From NCBI GenBank assembly GCA_010405405.1, contig MU004236.1:1742070-1806069 (forward strand): a stretch of DNA of 64,000 nucleotides. Direction: 5' to 3'. Below, in pieces: positions 1 to 11,379 of this stretch; position 1 is the first letter of the stretch, and each line of letters opens with the position of its first letter. The notes below the pieces were generated by a model that was not told where the DNA came from, did no database searches, and worked only from the letters and a program-made list of their open reading frames with translations. Source of the DNA: Microthyrium microscopicum. Taxonomy: Eukaryota > Ascomycota > Dothideomycetes > Microthyriales > Microthyriaceae. Both the position numbers and the translations under genes were made by a program.

Positions 1-2
1 AC

Positions 3-755
3 TCCATCAAACCATCCGCCCGCGCCACAATCCTCGCCCTCCAACGTCTCGGCGTCTCCGCCTCCATCGTCGCCCGCGCAGTCGGCATCCCAGCCAAAAA
101 TGTCCACGCAGCCTGCACACCAGGCGACAAACAAGCTCTTCTCGAAACCATGCAAGCGCCTCTCAATGCTGGCGGCTCAGGCTATACGTGCGCCATGGTC
201 GGCGATGGCATCAACGACAGCCCAGCACTCGCTACCGCAGCCGTCGGTGTCGCGCTAGCCAGTGGCACTGATGTTGCAATGGAAGCTGCGTCCATAGTCC
301 TCATGAACGCCGGTGACCTCCTCGCCGTCCCAGCCTCCCTCCACCTCTCCCGCTACATCTTCGGCCGCATCCGACTGAATCTTCTCTGGGCATGCGGCTA
401 CAATGTCGTCGGCCTCCCCTTCGCAATGGGCTTTTTCCTTCCATGGGGCTACAGTGTCCATCCAATGGCAGCCGGTGCCGCAATGGCGCTAAGCAGTGTC
501 AGCGTAGTAGCTTCTTCGCTAGCTCTTAAATGGTGGTGTCGGCCATCGTGGATGCGCGTTAGCGTACTTGATCCAGGCAGTGCGGGTGCGGAGGATGAAA
601 TTATTGATGAGCCGGCGTGGCTGTGGGGTGAGGTCGTTGGTACTGTGGTTCGGACGCCCGGTCGGTGGGTTATGAGTGTAGTGGGACGGTTGAGGGGACG
701 GAAGGTGGAGGAGCGTGGTGCGTATGTGCAGTTGAGAGATATTGAGCAGCCGTAG
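3..755 (+). CDS. Heavy-metal (Cu-type) P1B ATPase, 3' part
   Basis: The C-terminal part of a P-type cation pump, open in frame from base 3, so the gene begins outside the window. The signature GDGINDSPAL (about residues 66-75 of the visible part) is the hinge motif of the phosphorylation domain. It is followed by GTDVAMEAASIVLM and two hydrophobic segments (around LLWACGYNVVGLPFAMGF and MAAGAAMALSSVSVVASS), as in copper-exporting P1B ATPases. The last 70 residues are a cytoplasmic tail. Family knowledge says it moves Cu(I) or a similar soft metal using ATP. Oddly, the expected stretch holding TGDN, between LQRLGV and VARAVGIP, is absent: the sequence runs LQRLGVSASIVARAVGIP. Roughly 13-14 codons seem missing without loss of frame. 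The metal cannot be told from this part. Confidence 0.9.
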   Translation, partial: SIKPSARATILALQRLGVSASIVARAVGIPAKNVHAACTPGDKQALLETMQAPLNAGGSGYTCAMVGDGINDSPALATAAVGVALASGTDVAMEAASIVLMNAGDLLAVPASLHLSRYIFGRIRLNLLWACGYNVVGLPFAMGFFLPWGYSVHPMAAGAAMALSSVSVVASSLALKWWCRPSWMRVSVLDPGSAGAEDEIIDEPAWLWGEVVGTVVRTPGRWVMSVVGRLRGRKVEERGAYVQLRDIEQP

Positions 756-1732
756 GGATTGATATTGTATGATAGTTCTTTTTCTTTTGTGTAGATAGGA
801 ATTGTGTTTGGTTTGTGAATGAACTTAAAGATTATGTACTTGTCTATTATCTGTGATGGCCAAAAGGTATATTATATTACACATTTAACGGCGCGGCTTT
901 CTTCATTGTATAAATATCCTTTTGCCACAGGCTGGGAGACCATGTTGATGGGGGCTGTCTTCAGCTTCACATCTTCGTGTATATCGTCCTTCATGTGTAT
1001 ATCGTTCCATCGTAAGTCTAATACATCGTTCCATCGTAAGCATATCGAGTCATTAAACAGAACCTAGTGGTGCATTGCATCGGCCTTCCTCCTCAAGCCA
1101 AGCCAACACATCTCGACGAAGTCCTTCCCGTACCAAGTCTCGATCAGGATGGACGTCATTGCCCGCTTCCACCAAGAAGTTTTCAGGTGCGATGCCTGGG
1201 GCGACAGATGGGAGCCAGATGCCCCGAACACTCATCAATCTCTCTATAGATCACACAAGACTAGCTCATAATCTTCAGCCTAGTAACATAGTTTCCTCAG
1301 TTATTCGTAACTTTTGGTCCAAGATTAGTCAGATCTGGGGTAGATAGTTCATTCAACATTACACAATATATCCTGCTACCGTCGCGGATTTTACTACCAG
1401 CGAATTCTTGTTTTCAATTCTGGCTTCGTAGGGTTGGGAGCATCGGGCAGTCTTTTCAAGCGATGTGACGGGGCGTACTCGTTTGCGTTTTAGTCGGCGA
1501 AGCGCCCGTTCTTTATCGACCAAACGCGTCCGTCAACAACATTGTTCCTGGGCGGTTCGTACATACTGCAAAGAATATGGCAAAGGTTTGGGCGTCAATT
1601 ACCAACGTCGCGGGTCTTTGTCGATGATGATATATATACTCTCGCCGAATTATGTGAGCAATTGTGCTCATTAGGAGTATTTCCTCGAATCTCCAAGTGC
1701 GCCGTTATCCTCATAAGAAAGATATCGAGCCA
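756..1732. other. Intergenic region, short direct repeat
   Basis: No convincing gene. A 16-base unit (atcgttccatcgtaag) occurs twice near 1000-1040, separated by a few bases. A short minus-strand reading frame at 1053-1238 has plausible composition but no recognisable domain. The stretch lies between the 3' end of the ATPase gene and the 3' end of the first phosphotransferase-like gene, so it probably holds both terminators. Confidence 0.5.
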
Positions 1733-4060
1733 TTACTGGAACCCAGCTGGTGGATCCGCTCGTCCTTCAGTACTCAGCCAAATCTTCACCGCTTCCAAAA
1801 TCCCGTTTCGAACGATGGTCTGGTCCTGGTTAGACGAATCACCGGCTTCTTTCATCGCAAGTTTGGGTGCGAACTGTGGGCAAGCTTCGGAGACGATCTT
1901 TGCCATTGACCAAGTGAGTCCATAGCAATCGTTGTTCTTCAGCGACTCGTATATGCTGCAGAGGACATGGGACAGACGAGGATGAGTATCGGTTGCAGCA
2001 CTACCGCCGCTCATATGTTTAAGCATAGATTCTGTGAAGGCTTTGCGGTAGCGCTTTAGCTCTTCGGTGGTGCTGCCTTGGCCGTTTCGACGATCCACTC
2101 GGTTGAAGTAACCGTAGTGGAAATCTTCCCAGAGAAAGAAGGGGTAGGATGTGGACCCCATGGCTGCTGGGACTGTTGAGAGGGTGTCCCAGTCTATGAA
2201 CCCGACGACGTTGAAGTTTTCGTCGACTAGGATGTTTTGCCAGTTTAGATCCGGATGCTTCAGGACAAAGTACTCGGTGCCTGGCGAGGCATTGGCCGAA
2301 AATAGACGTTTCTTGGCTTGGAGGAGATCCATGGTCAAAGGTTCTTTCTCTAGGTGCTCGAAGCGATTGTCGATTGAATCTGGCGAGTGTTTTGGGAAGT
2401 AGAGACGTAGGATCTCGGTAGACAGCCACATTGCGGCCGTGAACAAATGGGAATCTTCGCAACCGGCACGGTACTTACATGACTCGATCAAGTGCGCGTA
2501 TTGATCGGCCAGTACTTCATGGTACTGTTTACGGCAAGGGGTGAAGTATGGCTGTTCGTCATTGCCGTGATCCCCTGGATGGTAATATGGACCGATCAAC
2601 GGCATGGCGTAGAAGTTTGACTTCGAAAACCATAAAGATCCCGCCGCAGGAAATTGCACATCCTGGAACTCGGCAAGGACACTGGCCAAGCTGTCGAGCA
2701 TGTACAGACGTTTTTGCTCTAGACTTCGGCCATCTGTTGGAGCTTTTGTCCATTCGGAAGAGAAACTTGCTCCATCCATACATTCTTGAATTTCGAATGG
2801 ACGCTTCAAGTTGTTTTCGAAAGCGTATTCGGCGGCGAGGCTGAGAGGAGCGCGGATCTTTTTGAACACTTTATTGATCCATCGCGATTGATGGCACGAG
2901 TTTTCCAATTGCCAGGCATCGATCGAGGTCCAACGCTCAATAGTCGCCCGAATATCAACGCGAACGGCGAATTTGAGTCGCTTATGGCGATTATCGAACG
3001 TGACTAGCCAAACACGATGGAAGCTGCCAGAGGTGACATAAGACATAAAATACTTCCCGTCGTTGCCATAGCGGTGGATTGGATAGGGGTATTGGCGCAT
3101 AAGATTGAGAATGTGAACGTCTTGGATGCTGTTCAATTCGTTTCCGAATCCATTGGCTGACGCTGAGATCGATAGCGGCGTGCATGGCTCATAACTGGAA
3201 TCCGTGTCATTTCCGTTGTCTTTGACGGAGATTGCTTCAACATAATTTTTGAAGACCCGGTCTAGCCGATGAAGATTTCCTCCAGTGTTGTTTACGCCGG
3301 CGGATTGGGTCTCCTTTCCAGATCCAGGCTCTGCATAGTTCGAACCAGGTTCGTGAGCTGGATCGAGACCCCAGGTGTAATCCAGGCCGTCAGAAGTAGA
3401 CTGCTCGGAATTATGAGCAAGCCCAGGGGGAGACACAAAGTCATTTTTGGTTACTTGAGGAAGTGCTTGCGCAGTGGAAGCAACATTCTCCTTAGACCGG
3501 CCCTCTGTATCTTCTTTGTTCGTTAACTTCCCACCGTCATGAAGCTCTACGAAAGTAGAAGACTGTTCGACCACAGAAGCCAGCTGTTCTAACTCTTCAG
3601 AGATAGTATTTCTATCAATATTTGGATTATCCGAAGGTCCAGTGGGTGTGGCTGACTCATGTTGCCCGGAGGATATTACTGGTGGCTCAGAACTCGATGC
3701 AACATCATTTGAGCCATGGTTTGTAGATCCAGTTGGTACTTTCGGGGCAGTGTCAGTCGACTGAGCTGTGTTTCTAACGGGCATGATGGGAAGCACAGGC
3801 GGCGTATTTGTAGCAGTTACAATCTGGGCCACTAGAGCCGGAGAATGCCCACAGATAATTGCAGTGGTGGCTGTGCCAGTGGGAGAGATCGCGTTTTTGG
3901 GTGCTTCTCGCTCTCGCAGCTTCTTGAGTTGCTTTTTGGTGGTTTGATATGCTTTCCGGACTCGTTTGGTGGTTGCTTTCCCGACTCGCAAAGCAGCCGC
4001 TCGCAGAGAAGGATCAACTGAGACAAGAAATGGGAACATCGCGAGAGTGGTTGCAAGCAC
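1733..4060 (-). CDS. Phosphotransferase (APH-like) fold protein with disordered N-terminus
   Basis: A 775-residue protein in one exon. The first 60 residues are basic (TTKRVRKAYQTTKKQLKKLRER). They are followed by about 250 low-complexity Ser/Thr/Pro/Asn-rich residues, then a kinase-like region from about residue 340. The catalytic-loop equivalent HPDLNWQN (about residue 602) and the following GFIDWD match the HxDxxxxN and metal-binding Asp motifs of the aminoglycoside phosphotransferase/choline kinase superfamily (APH). Fungal members are abundant and mostly of unknown substrate; drug resistance should not be assumed. A related gene lies next on the same strand (5590-8490), sharing the domain order and the basic start, which suggests tandem duplication. 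A GTACGT..TAG pair upstream (about 4130-4180) could be a 5'-leader intron. The Met at 4060 is the first in frame. Confidence 0.82.
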   Translation of the reverse strand: MLATTLAMFPFLVSVDPSLRAAALRVGKATTKRVRKAYQTTKKQLKKLREREAPKNAISPTGTATTAIICGHSPALVAQIVTATNTPPVLPIMPVRNTAQSTDTAPKVPTGSTNHGSNDVASSSEPPVISSGQHESATPTGPSDNPNIDRNTISEELEQLASVVEQSSTFVELHDGGKLTNKEDTEGRSKENVASTAQALPQVTKNDFVSPPGLAHNSEQSTSDGLDYTWGLDPAHEPGSNYAEPGSGKETQSAGVNNTGGNLHRLDRVFKNYVEAISVKDNGNDTDSSYEPCTPLSISASANGFGNELNSIQDVHILNLMRQYPYPIHRYGNDGKYFMSYVTSGSFHRVWLVTFDNRHKRLKFAVRVDIRATIERWTSIDAWQLENSCHQSRWINKVFKKIRAPLSLAAEYAFENNLKRPFEIQECMDGASFSSEWTKAPTDGRSLEQKRLYMLDSLASVLAEFQDVQFPAAGSLWFSKSNFYAMPLIGPYYHPGDHGNDEQPYFTPCRKQYHEVLADQYAHLIESCKYRAGCEDSHLFTAAMWLSTEILRLYFPKHSPDSIDNRFEHLEKEPLTMDLLQAKKRLFSANASPGTEYFVLKHPDLNWQNILVDENFNVVGFIDWDTLSTVPAAMGSTSYPFFLWEDFHYGYFNRVDRRNGQGSTTEELKRYRKAFTESMLKHMSGGSAATDTHPRLSHVLCSIYESLKNNDCYGLTWSMAKIVSEACPQFAPKLAMKEAGDSSNQDQTIVRNGILEAVKIWLSTEGRADPPAGFQ

Positions 4061-5589
4061 AGTCTGATATGATCTTATGGTCAGTGTAGACTCAGCAGCT
4101 TGCTGGACTGGGGCTCGACCGCGATCAGAATCTACAAGCAGTGAGAAAGGAGCAAACTAAAGACTCGAATCTTACGTACCGTCGGCCTATGCCACTAGAA
4201 GAAGCTCTTGTAGAATAGAGAGAAGCGTGATTAGGGAATTGGATCTGCTATAGTCAGGGGGGTTTGTAGGCGAATAGGAACTCTTGGGAGATTTCGAGGA
4301 TTGTGAGTGCTGTTGGAACGATGATTTGAAGGAGAAGTCAGAACTATAGGTTTCAAAACTGGGAAGACGCTCGGAGTACGCGTCCATCCTCGAGCCATCA
4401 CTTTCTTCACCTTGGGAGACGCGAAGGCTTGTTTACCCTCCAGTCCCTGACTTGGTGAAAGCCGCGCCATACCTGGGGAGGTGCTCGTGTCTATAGCTTG
4501 GAGGTGAAGCGTCACCTGGAATTGATGGAATTGACAGAAAACAGTCAAGTCAAGTAGAAGGTGAACGATACCTAACTCAAGTACCTTATGTCATGAAACA
4601 AAAGGTATGGATGACAGGAACATGTCCTTGGGAATGATAGAGACTTTTGGAACTTCAAGGACGCTTGGGCAAGAGCAAAAGACTATGATTTTCGCGATTC
4701 AGACTGGTATAATGGAGAACCAAATTCGATCAGTACAAAACTCTGAGACGGTGATAACCTTTATACCGACAATTGAGCTCCAAGACGGTCATTATAGGCT
4801 CTTCGTTTGTGAGCTCCTAGAGATCAATTCCTTACAATGAGAGAGACAATCGAACTCGTAATCCTGGGATGTACTACTAGTACTCATGGGAGTTTACAGA
4901 TCAACGGCTATGGCACTCTGTTTCAACTATAGTTATATTGCATTTTGCAAAACCAAGTATTGGGACGTTAACTTACCCCCGGTGCTTGATATATCTCGAA
5001 AGTAGACAGGCTACTCAGTACTAATGGGATGTTCTAGCTCTTACAAACGAACTCTCTCCAATATATTATGGATGGACTTATGTCTACTAGTATATACAAA
5101 TACAACCAGCAAACTTGATAAAATCTGGAACAACTCCATTTGAAGTTTGTCTACACCTTGTCTAGGTAGATTTGTTCTAACTCATAATCGATATGACATC
5201 CCCATTTCAGCTGACACTACCCTTGACCAGTCTCCAACATGTATCCTTCGTCTATACAAAGCAATAGAGATATCTAGGCATTCCGCCCACTGATATGATA
5301 CTCCTGACTTGCCACCAACCCGCAATACCAAACACCAACGTTCTTCAGCACCAATGCTTGCTCTCAGGTACCAAAATTGCTCTAAATGAGAATGGTGGCC
5401 AATTTCCTCTTGTGAATCCGGTCGAGAACCGTGGCTCACAATTTTATTGTGGCAAACTATGAGCCACAATCTCATACTCATGGATTCAGGAGAAAACCGC
5501 CCCTGTTCCATCGTTCTCTGGCGATAAATGTCCCTCATGACCCGCTCAAAAACCGTCGTCACATGGGGAGTCGCTTTGAAGGACTCATC
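4061..5589. other. Intergenic region between tandem paralogues
   Basis: Upstream region of the gene at 1733-4060. The part next to the gene (4100-4200, read on the minus strand) holds a plausible leader intron starting GTACGTAAG and ending TGTAG. Several short reading frames here have no recognisable domain and were not accepted. The distal part probably contains the 3' end of the 5590-8490 gene. Confidence 0.4.
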
Positions 5590-8490
5590 TCAATCAGTCT
5601 GATCGGGTATGTCCTTAAACTTTAGCGAATCGAGCAGCCATTGGTTGACATATCCAAATATTTTATTCTCGGCTTCTTTGGTTTTGAGGAATTTACGATC
5701 TTCCTCTGGCTTCTCACGGTTCCTCGGGTCTCCTAGCTTGGTGCTTCCTATCATAGACAACCAATATGCCGCTGCCATCTCGGGTTGGGAACTTGTCTTT
5801 GGTAAAGCTTCGCACAGGATCCGTTCCGCCAGCCAATATAAGGAGCTGGCATCATGATAACCTAAATGCTCAAAGACACCGGACATGACGTGGGAGATTC
5901 GTGTGTATCGCGTGGCATTGGACAGTTCTGGCAGGCCGCGATGTTGCGCTCTGTTATCGAAATCAAAGACATTTGCCTCACGAATGAGATTCTGAGCATA
6001 CTATTCTCGGAACCTCTCTAGGTGGGCCTTGGTGTTCTTTGAAAAAAAGCAATGGCTCTCGCAGACGCGCTCTTTGTATTGATATCGCCAGTCATAGCGA
6101 AGCCACAAGGGGTACGATGCCCAGGAAACATATTCATTGACTGTGTCAACCGTATCCCAGTCATACAAGCAAACCACGTTGAGGTTTTCATCGAGCATGA
6201 TATTTTGGGCGTCGAGATCGTTATGTTTTATTTTGAAGTTTTCCTGTTGGGCCCCATCGGTGAGGGGATGAAGAGCTGCCATGACTTGTGCGGGAGTTTG
6301 GAATGGCTGGGGGCTCTGTCGAATTGCTTCCGTGCGACGATAATAAGCTTGTTCATTGAAGTCAGGCCATATGGTCTTCATAATGGCCGAGATCAGCCAT
6401 AATGACCCTGTCTGCTTGCGTTGCTCCACCGTGTTGTTTTCGCCACGAGGAATCCGCATCTCCATGCGAGCCCAATCATCCGCCAAACGATCTCCAAATG
6501 ATGCAAAAGAGGGGGAAAATTCTGGCAGTATATTAATTTCATGGTCTCCTTCATGAAAATAAGGTCCAACCTGAGGCTCAGACTCGTCGTCTGGGAAGTA
6601 GAGAGTTCCTGCAGCATTGAAGCTTCGCGCTCCCAGTCTACTGACTTTGATTGCTAGGCTTTCCATTATGTGCTTGCGTTTCAAATCCAGAGACTGATGG
6701 ACCTCCTGGCCAGGAACGAAACGATACCACTGCGACTGTATAGATTGACCATTGATGCATTGCATAATGGTAAAAGGGCGGCCGAGAACGTTGTCAAAAC
6801 CAGAATCATAAGCGTGAACCTGAGGAGCAAGCCCATAAGTCTTCCATATCCAGTTAGAAGTTCGAGCTTGCTGCTCAAGCTTGAAAGCATCTATCGCGGT
6901 CCAGCGATTCTTTGTTGCACGAATATTGACTCGAACGGCAACCTTAAAGGGATCTGCGAATGGAGATGTTGGAGCGACGACGGCTATGAACACTCGGTTA
7001 AAAGATCCCTTAGGCTTATTATCGAGGACGATAGCTTTGGCCTGGAAGACCTGAGACAAAAGCTGGCGAATTTCTTTGTCCTTGATATACCAGAGCTCGC
7101 CCCATTTGGTCTTTTCCTTTTCATCTGGGTCTATCGCTCCGTTTTCCAGTAGGCTATCTGGCAAGTCCTCATCGGAGTCCTCGTCGGAGTCGTCTTCGGA
7201 GTCGTCTTCGGAGCTACTTGCTGAGTCCTCCTCGGAGCTATCTGCAGAGTCTTGTTGTATATCCTTAGTCGATTCCGCTGCTGACTCCTGTGCTGGAACT
7301 TGCGTCTGAGTCTCGGAACTGTTTGAGCTATCGGTCAAGCTTAGCTCTGGCGATGAGTCTGACGACCTACCAGTGGATGGAATAGTTTTGAGACCGGGCT
7401 GCGCATCGTCGTTGTCCGGAATCGAGGGTCTGACTGTAGCCTCTGTGGATACCTTCACAGCAGAGCTCTTTGGTGGTGGAAGAGTTTCAAGGCCAGGTTC
7501 GCTGGTGACAAATTTTGAGCCTCCATGAACGGAGGAAGTAGTAACTGCATCGCCAAAGTGGGAAAGAGTGGGATCTGATTGGGCGACAATACCATCGCTG
7601 TCGCCTTGATAGGATAGCGTGGACGCGACAGGGTCTGGTATTGCTGGAAGTTGCTTCGATTCTTTAGCTTCTCGCTGCTCAGCTGCCAGTTGGGAGACCT
7701 CCTCTACTAGAAGTAGCGCATGAAGAAAGAGCCGAGTAGCCCTTCGAGCAGTTTCTTCTAATCGGCTCCCAGGATAAACGGCACATGATAGATCTTCATC
7801 GGAAACGGCAGTAGATGAAGAGATGCTGCTATAGCTATTCTGAGGAGACGTATCGCCAGAGACAGGGGGTGTTGGCGGCGCAGGGCCAACGAAGTTCCGA
7901 GAAGTCGTAGAGGACAAGTCGGCTGATTTCTCGTTTGGAGACCATTCTTCGGTACTTTGGATGATGTCACTCTCCAGGGGCTGTGCTATATCTTGCTTGA
8001 GCAGTGCGTCGCCAGAGATATCGCCTTCTGAGTTACATGGCTTCGACTCGTCTTCGGGTTTGGCAGTATCCTTGAGAGTTAGGCCTGCTTTGTCGATAAT
8101 GGGCGTTTCTGTTACACTTACAGAGGGTGTAGGAGACGTATTTTCTGCTTTAGTTGACTGCAGGATGGGCTGATGGGCTGGATCTTCTGTTCCATTCAGG
8201 AAAGGGGAGGGAGAGAATTCTTTCGCATCGGATTGTTGTAGAACGGATTGCTGGGGGTGTTGTTCGCTTCGTACTGAGGAAGGCACACGAGGTGATACCG
8301 CAGCTTCAATTGGTGGTAGCAGTGGTTTTACTTGACCAATTGGACTACATGATGTAGCAGGAGGGTATGTAGTATATACTGGTTCAGAGGGGTTTGGTTT
8401 GCGGAAGGAGCCTTGCGCTTTCTTGATCGCGTTTTGCAGCTTCTTAGAGGCGCCAGTGCGGAGGATCGAGAATTTTCCAGAGAGAGTCAT
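5590..8490 (-). pseudogene. Second APH-like fold protein, interrupted by one in-frame TAG
   Basis: Residues 1-829 run from 8490 to a TAG at 6001-6003. The same frame then stays open for 136 more codons to a stop at 5590, giving 966 residues if the TAG were sense. The tail (YTRISHVMSGVFEHLGYHD...) aligns by eye with the C-terminus of the neighbouring paralogue (HPRLSHVLCSIYESLKNND...), so it belongs to the gene. The N-terminus is basic (KKLQNAIKKAQGSFRK). A long Ser/Pro/Glu-rich stretch follows, including an acidic SSEDDSEDDSDEDSDEDL run near residue 440, and then the kinase-like fold with HNDLDAQN (about residue 756) and LYDWDT. A CAG-to-TAG change is the simplest cause. The catalytic core lies before the stop, so a truncated but active protein is possible. 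Function unknown. Confidence 0.75.
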
Positions 8491-10223
8491 TGTGAAAGGG
8501 TTGACACGGGGGTATGTGGCGTATGGAGCCGTTTTCTTGAGGAAGACTTAAAGAGAGGGCGTCGAGTCAAAAAGGGGAGACTGCGATAGCTGAAAAAGAA
8601 GACTGCTCGGCGGTTGGGGTGTTTGTTGTGAAGGAGACTTGGAGAAGAAGAAGTCCCATAAAGAGCTGGAGAATTGACTGAGTAGGGACATGGCGCGATG
8701 AACAGGTAACCATTGGCGTCGCTTCAGTGAAAGCTGAACGCGTTGAATGTTTTGAGTTTGAGGTGATGTGTACGCGACACAAACGTGGAGAATTTCAAGG
8801 TTGATACGAGAATAAACAGGTTAACGTTGGTGAAGACTGAGTAACGATATTATATAAGAAGAATACTACGTAGATACGACTTGCTTGAGGGCATAGTCGC
8901 ACCGTGCTTGATCGTCTTATGCGATATGATAAGGCCGTGATGATAGAGCGCACAAGTGGAATCTCGTCGCCGCTGGTCATAGAACGAGCACCGGCTGGCT
9001 GAACAATCGTGTTCAAGCGACTATATAATCTGCTAGCAGGCAAAAGCCTTGCCCTAGAATGCTCAACGTAGTCCAAGGCTAGATGTACTTATCCGCAGTA
9101 TGTTCTTGATCACTAAAAGGACTAACACTCGTTAACGCGGTACAACTCTCTAACAACATGGGGCAAGTCTATCAAAACCAAGAACGCATACAATTTTGAG
9201 CTTGAACTGTACATCGACCTGTAAATAAGCAGAAGTCCATCTCATTAGGGTCTGTAAGAGCCATGGATTGCCTTGAAGTGAGGTGTTACCTTATATACCC
9301 CCAACACTGAGCAAAAGATCCGCCGGTCATCCTGTAAGATGTCCAGAGTTAGGCTGCTAGATTTTGAAATGATATCAAGTCTAAGTATGTCAGGTGGTGT
9401 TTACATTCAAGGGGTAGTTGAGAAGCAAAGCATCGAGCGCAAGCTGTGACCAAACTCGATGTTGGTGTAAAGAGCTGCCTAGCTGGGAATATCGGTGAGA
9501 GATATTTGGAAACTAAACAGGAAATCCAACAAAGTCTTCATTGAAGACAATGAAGCATCAATTTGTTTGTCTCAACCTCAAAGGTCTTTCACAAGGACAT
9601 TCTCGATGCTCCGAGGCCATACCTGTCGTCGGGCTTTCGTAGTTGTCCGACCTTCTTATAAGGTAGTATTAGTTATGACGTATAAGATAAAAGAATTGGG
9701 AGAAAACAAGTCATAAATTCTTCAGTATGATTTGACCTTTGACTTCGCGGTTTGTTTACAATCATTCCATTATCTCGTGCTTACCAGACCCTCAAATAGG
9801 GGTTACTTGAGAACAGAGAGAACATCTGACCAACATTGACTTTTTCCAAATAATTTATGCTGTAAGGAATTTGATGATGGAATAAATTGAGGATTCAAAG
9901 CTAGATTTCTTCTGTTTGTTTTGAGACAGAAATACTGAATTAGTAAAGAATCCTCGAGAACCGATCTCGGCCGTGACATTCTATCCAAAGTCATGATGTG
10001 GATATGGCTTGGAATGCTTACTTCATCGCTTTCGCCGGCTGTCGAAGTCCATCTCCGCGGAATCAATAGACCTTTACAAATAACCTTAATTTCTGGATGG
10101 AAATATTGGTCATCTTTTTGAAGCCTTGAGTAACATTTTGGCGCCATTACGTCGCAGTGATATGGTATAATTTGCCAAAATTGTCCCTCACAGAGGATCA
10201 GCGAAACCGTCAACAACTGAACA
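8491..10223. other. Intergenic region, divergent promoters
   Basis: Sits between a minus-strand gene starting at 8490 and a plus-strand gene starting at 10224, so it should hold both promoters. It is AT-rich between 9100 and 9800. A minus-strand open frame at 9803-10216 has no family signature and poor composition. No repeat or RNA gene was seen. Confidence 0.5.
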
Positions 10224-11315
10224 ATGGCTCAAACACTTCGATCTCTCCGAGCTATATATCCATGGATATCAACACCACTAATTGTTCAGGCCCCAATGAA
10301 AGCTCTCGCTGGGCCACAATTGGCCGTTGCAGTCTCATCAGCAGGAGGTATCGGCTTCCTCGGCCCTGGCGACAAACCAGAAACTCTCCTCACCGAACTA
10401 CAAGAATCCAAATCCCTAATTGAACAATCATCTTTAAAGAAACACCTGACCTCCAGTACTCCAATTCTGCCCATCGGCTTCGGCATCCAAACCTGGACCG
10501 GTGACCTCCCAACCACAACAACAGTTCTCTCCAAGGTAGCACCCACTCACCCGCCTGCCATCGCCTGGCTCTTCGCTCCCCGCCACGGCCAAACTGAACT
10601 CGATGAATGGACGCATACATTTCGCACTGTATCTCCATCCACCAAAATCTGGATACAAGTCGCCAGTGTCGCGGATGCCCTCGCCGCTGCCTCATCGGCC
10701 CACGCACCAGACGTACTCGTCCTCCAAGGCACTGATGCGGGCGGTCATTCACGCACCACTGGCGCTGGTATCGCCACTCTCTTGCCCGAGACCGCCGACG
10801 CACTCGCTCGCGCCGGCCACGCCTCCATCCCACTAATCGCCGCAGGCGGTCTCGCAGACGCGCGCGGAGCGGCAGCAATGCACGTGCTGGGAGCCTCAGG
10901 AACTGCAATGGGCACGCGATTCCTCGCGACGCCCGAGGCACGTATTAATAGAGGATATCAGCGCGCGATACTGGCTGGCTCTGATGGTGGTCAAACTACG
11001 GTACGAACACAGCTATACAATCACCTGCGAGGCACGATGGGCTGGCCAAGCGACTATGATGCAAGGGGGCTGGTGAATGCGAGTTGGCGAGATCATATGG
11101 CGGGTGTGACGCTTGAGGAGAATCAGAAGATGCATGTGGAGGCGTTGAGAAAAGGAGAGGACGCTTGGGGAGAGGAAAGGGGACGGACAGCGACGTATGC
11201 GGGGACAGGGGTAGGATTGATACAAGATGTAAAAGATGCGGCGCAGATTGTGAGGGAGGTCAGGGAAGGCATGGGAGAGATTTTAGGGTTGGCGGTTCAA
11301 AGACTTACGGAATAG
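10224..11315 (+). CDS. Nitronate monooxygenase (2-nitropropane dioxygenase family)
   Basis: A 363-residue single-exon enzyme, the usual length for the family. It opens with the TIM-barrel start PLIVQAPMKALAGPQLAVAVSSAGGIGFLG. Next come GTDAGGHS (about residue 172), with the conserved His near the flavin, and IPLIAAGGLADARG and ASGTAMGTRFLATPEA, the FMN phosphate-binding strands. The family is FMN-dependent and oxidises alkyl nitronates with O2 to carbonyl compounds and nitrite, detoxifying nitropropane-type compounds. No signal peptide is visible, so it is probably cytosolic. Its 3' end faces the MFS transporter gene with only 64 bases between the stop codons. The start at 10224 is the first Met before the conserved strand. 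Confidence 0.93.
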   Translation: MAQTLRSLRAIYPWISTPLIVQAPMKALAGPQLAVAVSSAGGIGFLGPGDKPETLLTELQESKSLIEQSSLKKHLTSSTPILPIGFGIQTWTGDLPTTTTVLSKVAPTHPPAIAWLFAPRHGQTELDEWTHTFRTVSPSTKIWIQVASVADALAAASSAHAPDVLVLQGTDAGGHSRTTGAGIATLLPETADALARAGHASIPLIAAGGLADARGAAAMHVLGASGTAMGTRFLATPEARINRGYQRAILAGSDGGQTTVRTQLYNHLRGTMGWPSDYDARGLVNASWRDHMAGVTLEENQKMHVEALRKGEDAWGEERGRTATYAGTGVGLIQDVKDAAQIVREVREGMGEILGLAVQRLTE

Positions 11316-11379
11316 GGGGCCAGACGGTGGTGCGTATGAATTGTACTATATTGTATAAGTGTCTATGGCACTGTCTACT

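Noticed and set aside
7076-7309. Ser/Glu repeat on the plus strand
   Set aside because: Reverse image of the acidic Ser/Asp/Glu run in the second APH-like protein.
9803-10216. Minus-strand open frame of 137 codons before the nitronate monooxygenase gene
   Set aside because: Low-quality composition, no domain, and it lies in a promoter region.
10390-10941. Minus-strand open frame of 183 codons
   Set aside because: Arg-rich shadow of the GC-rich nitronate monooxygenase gene.
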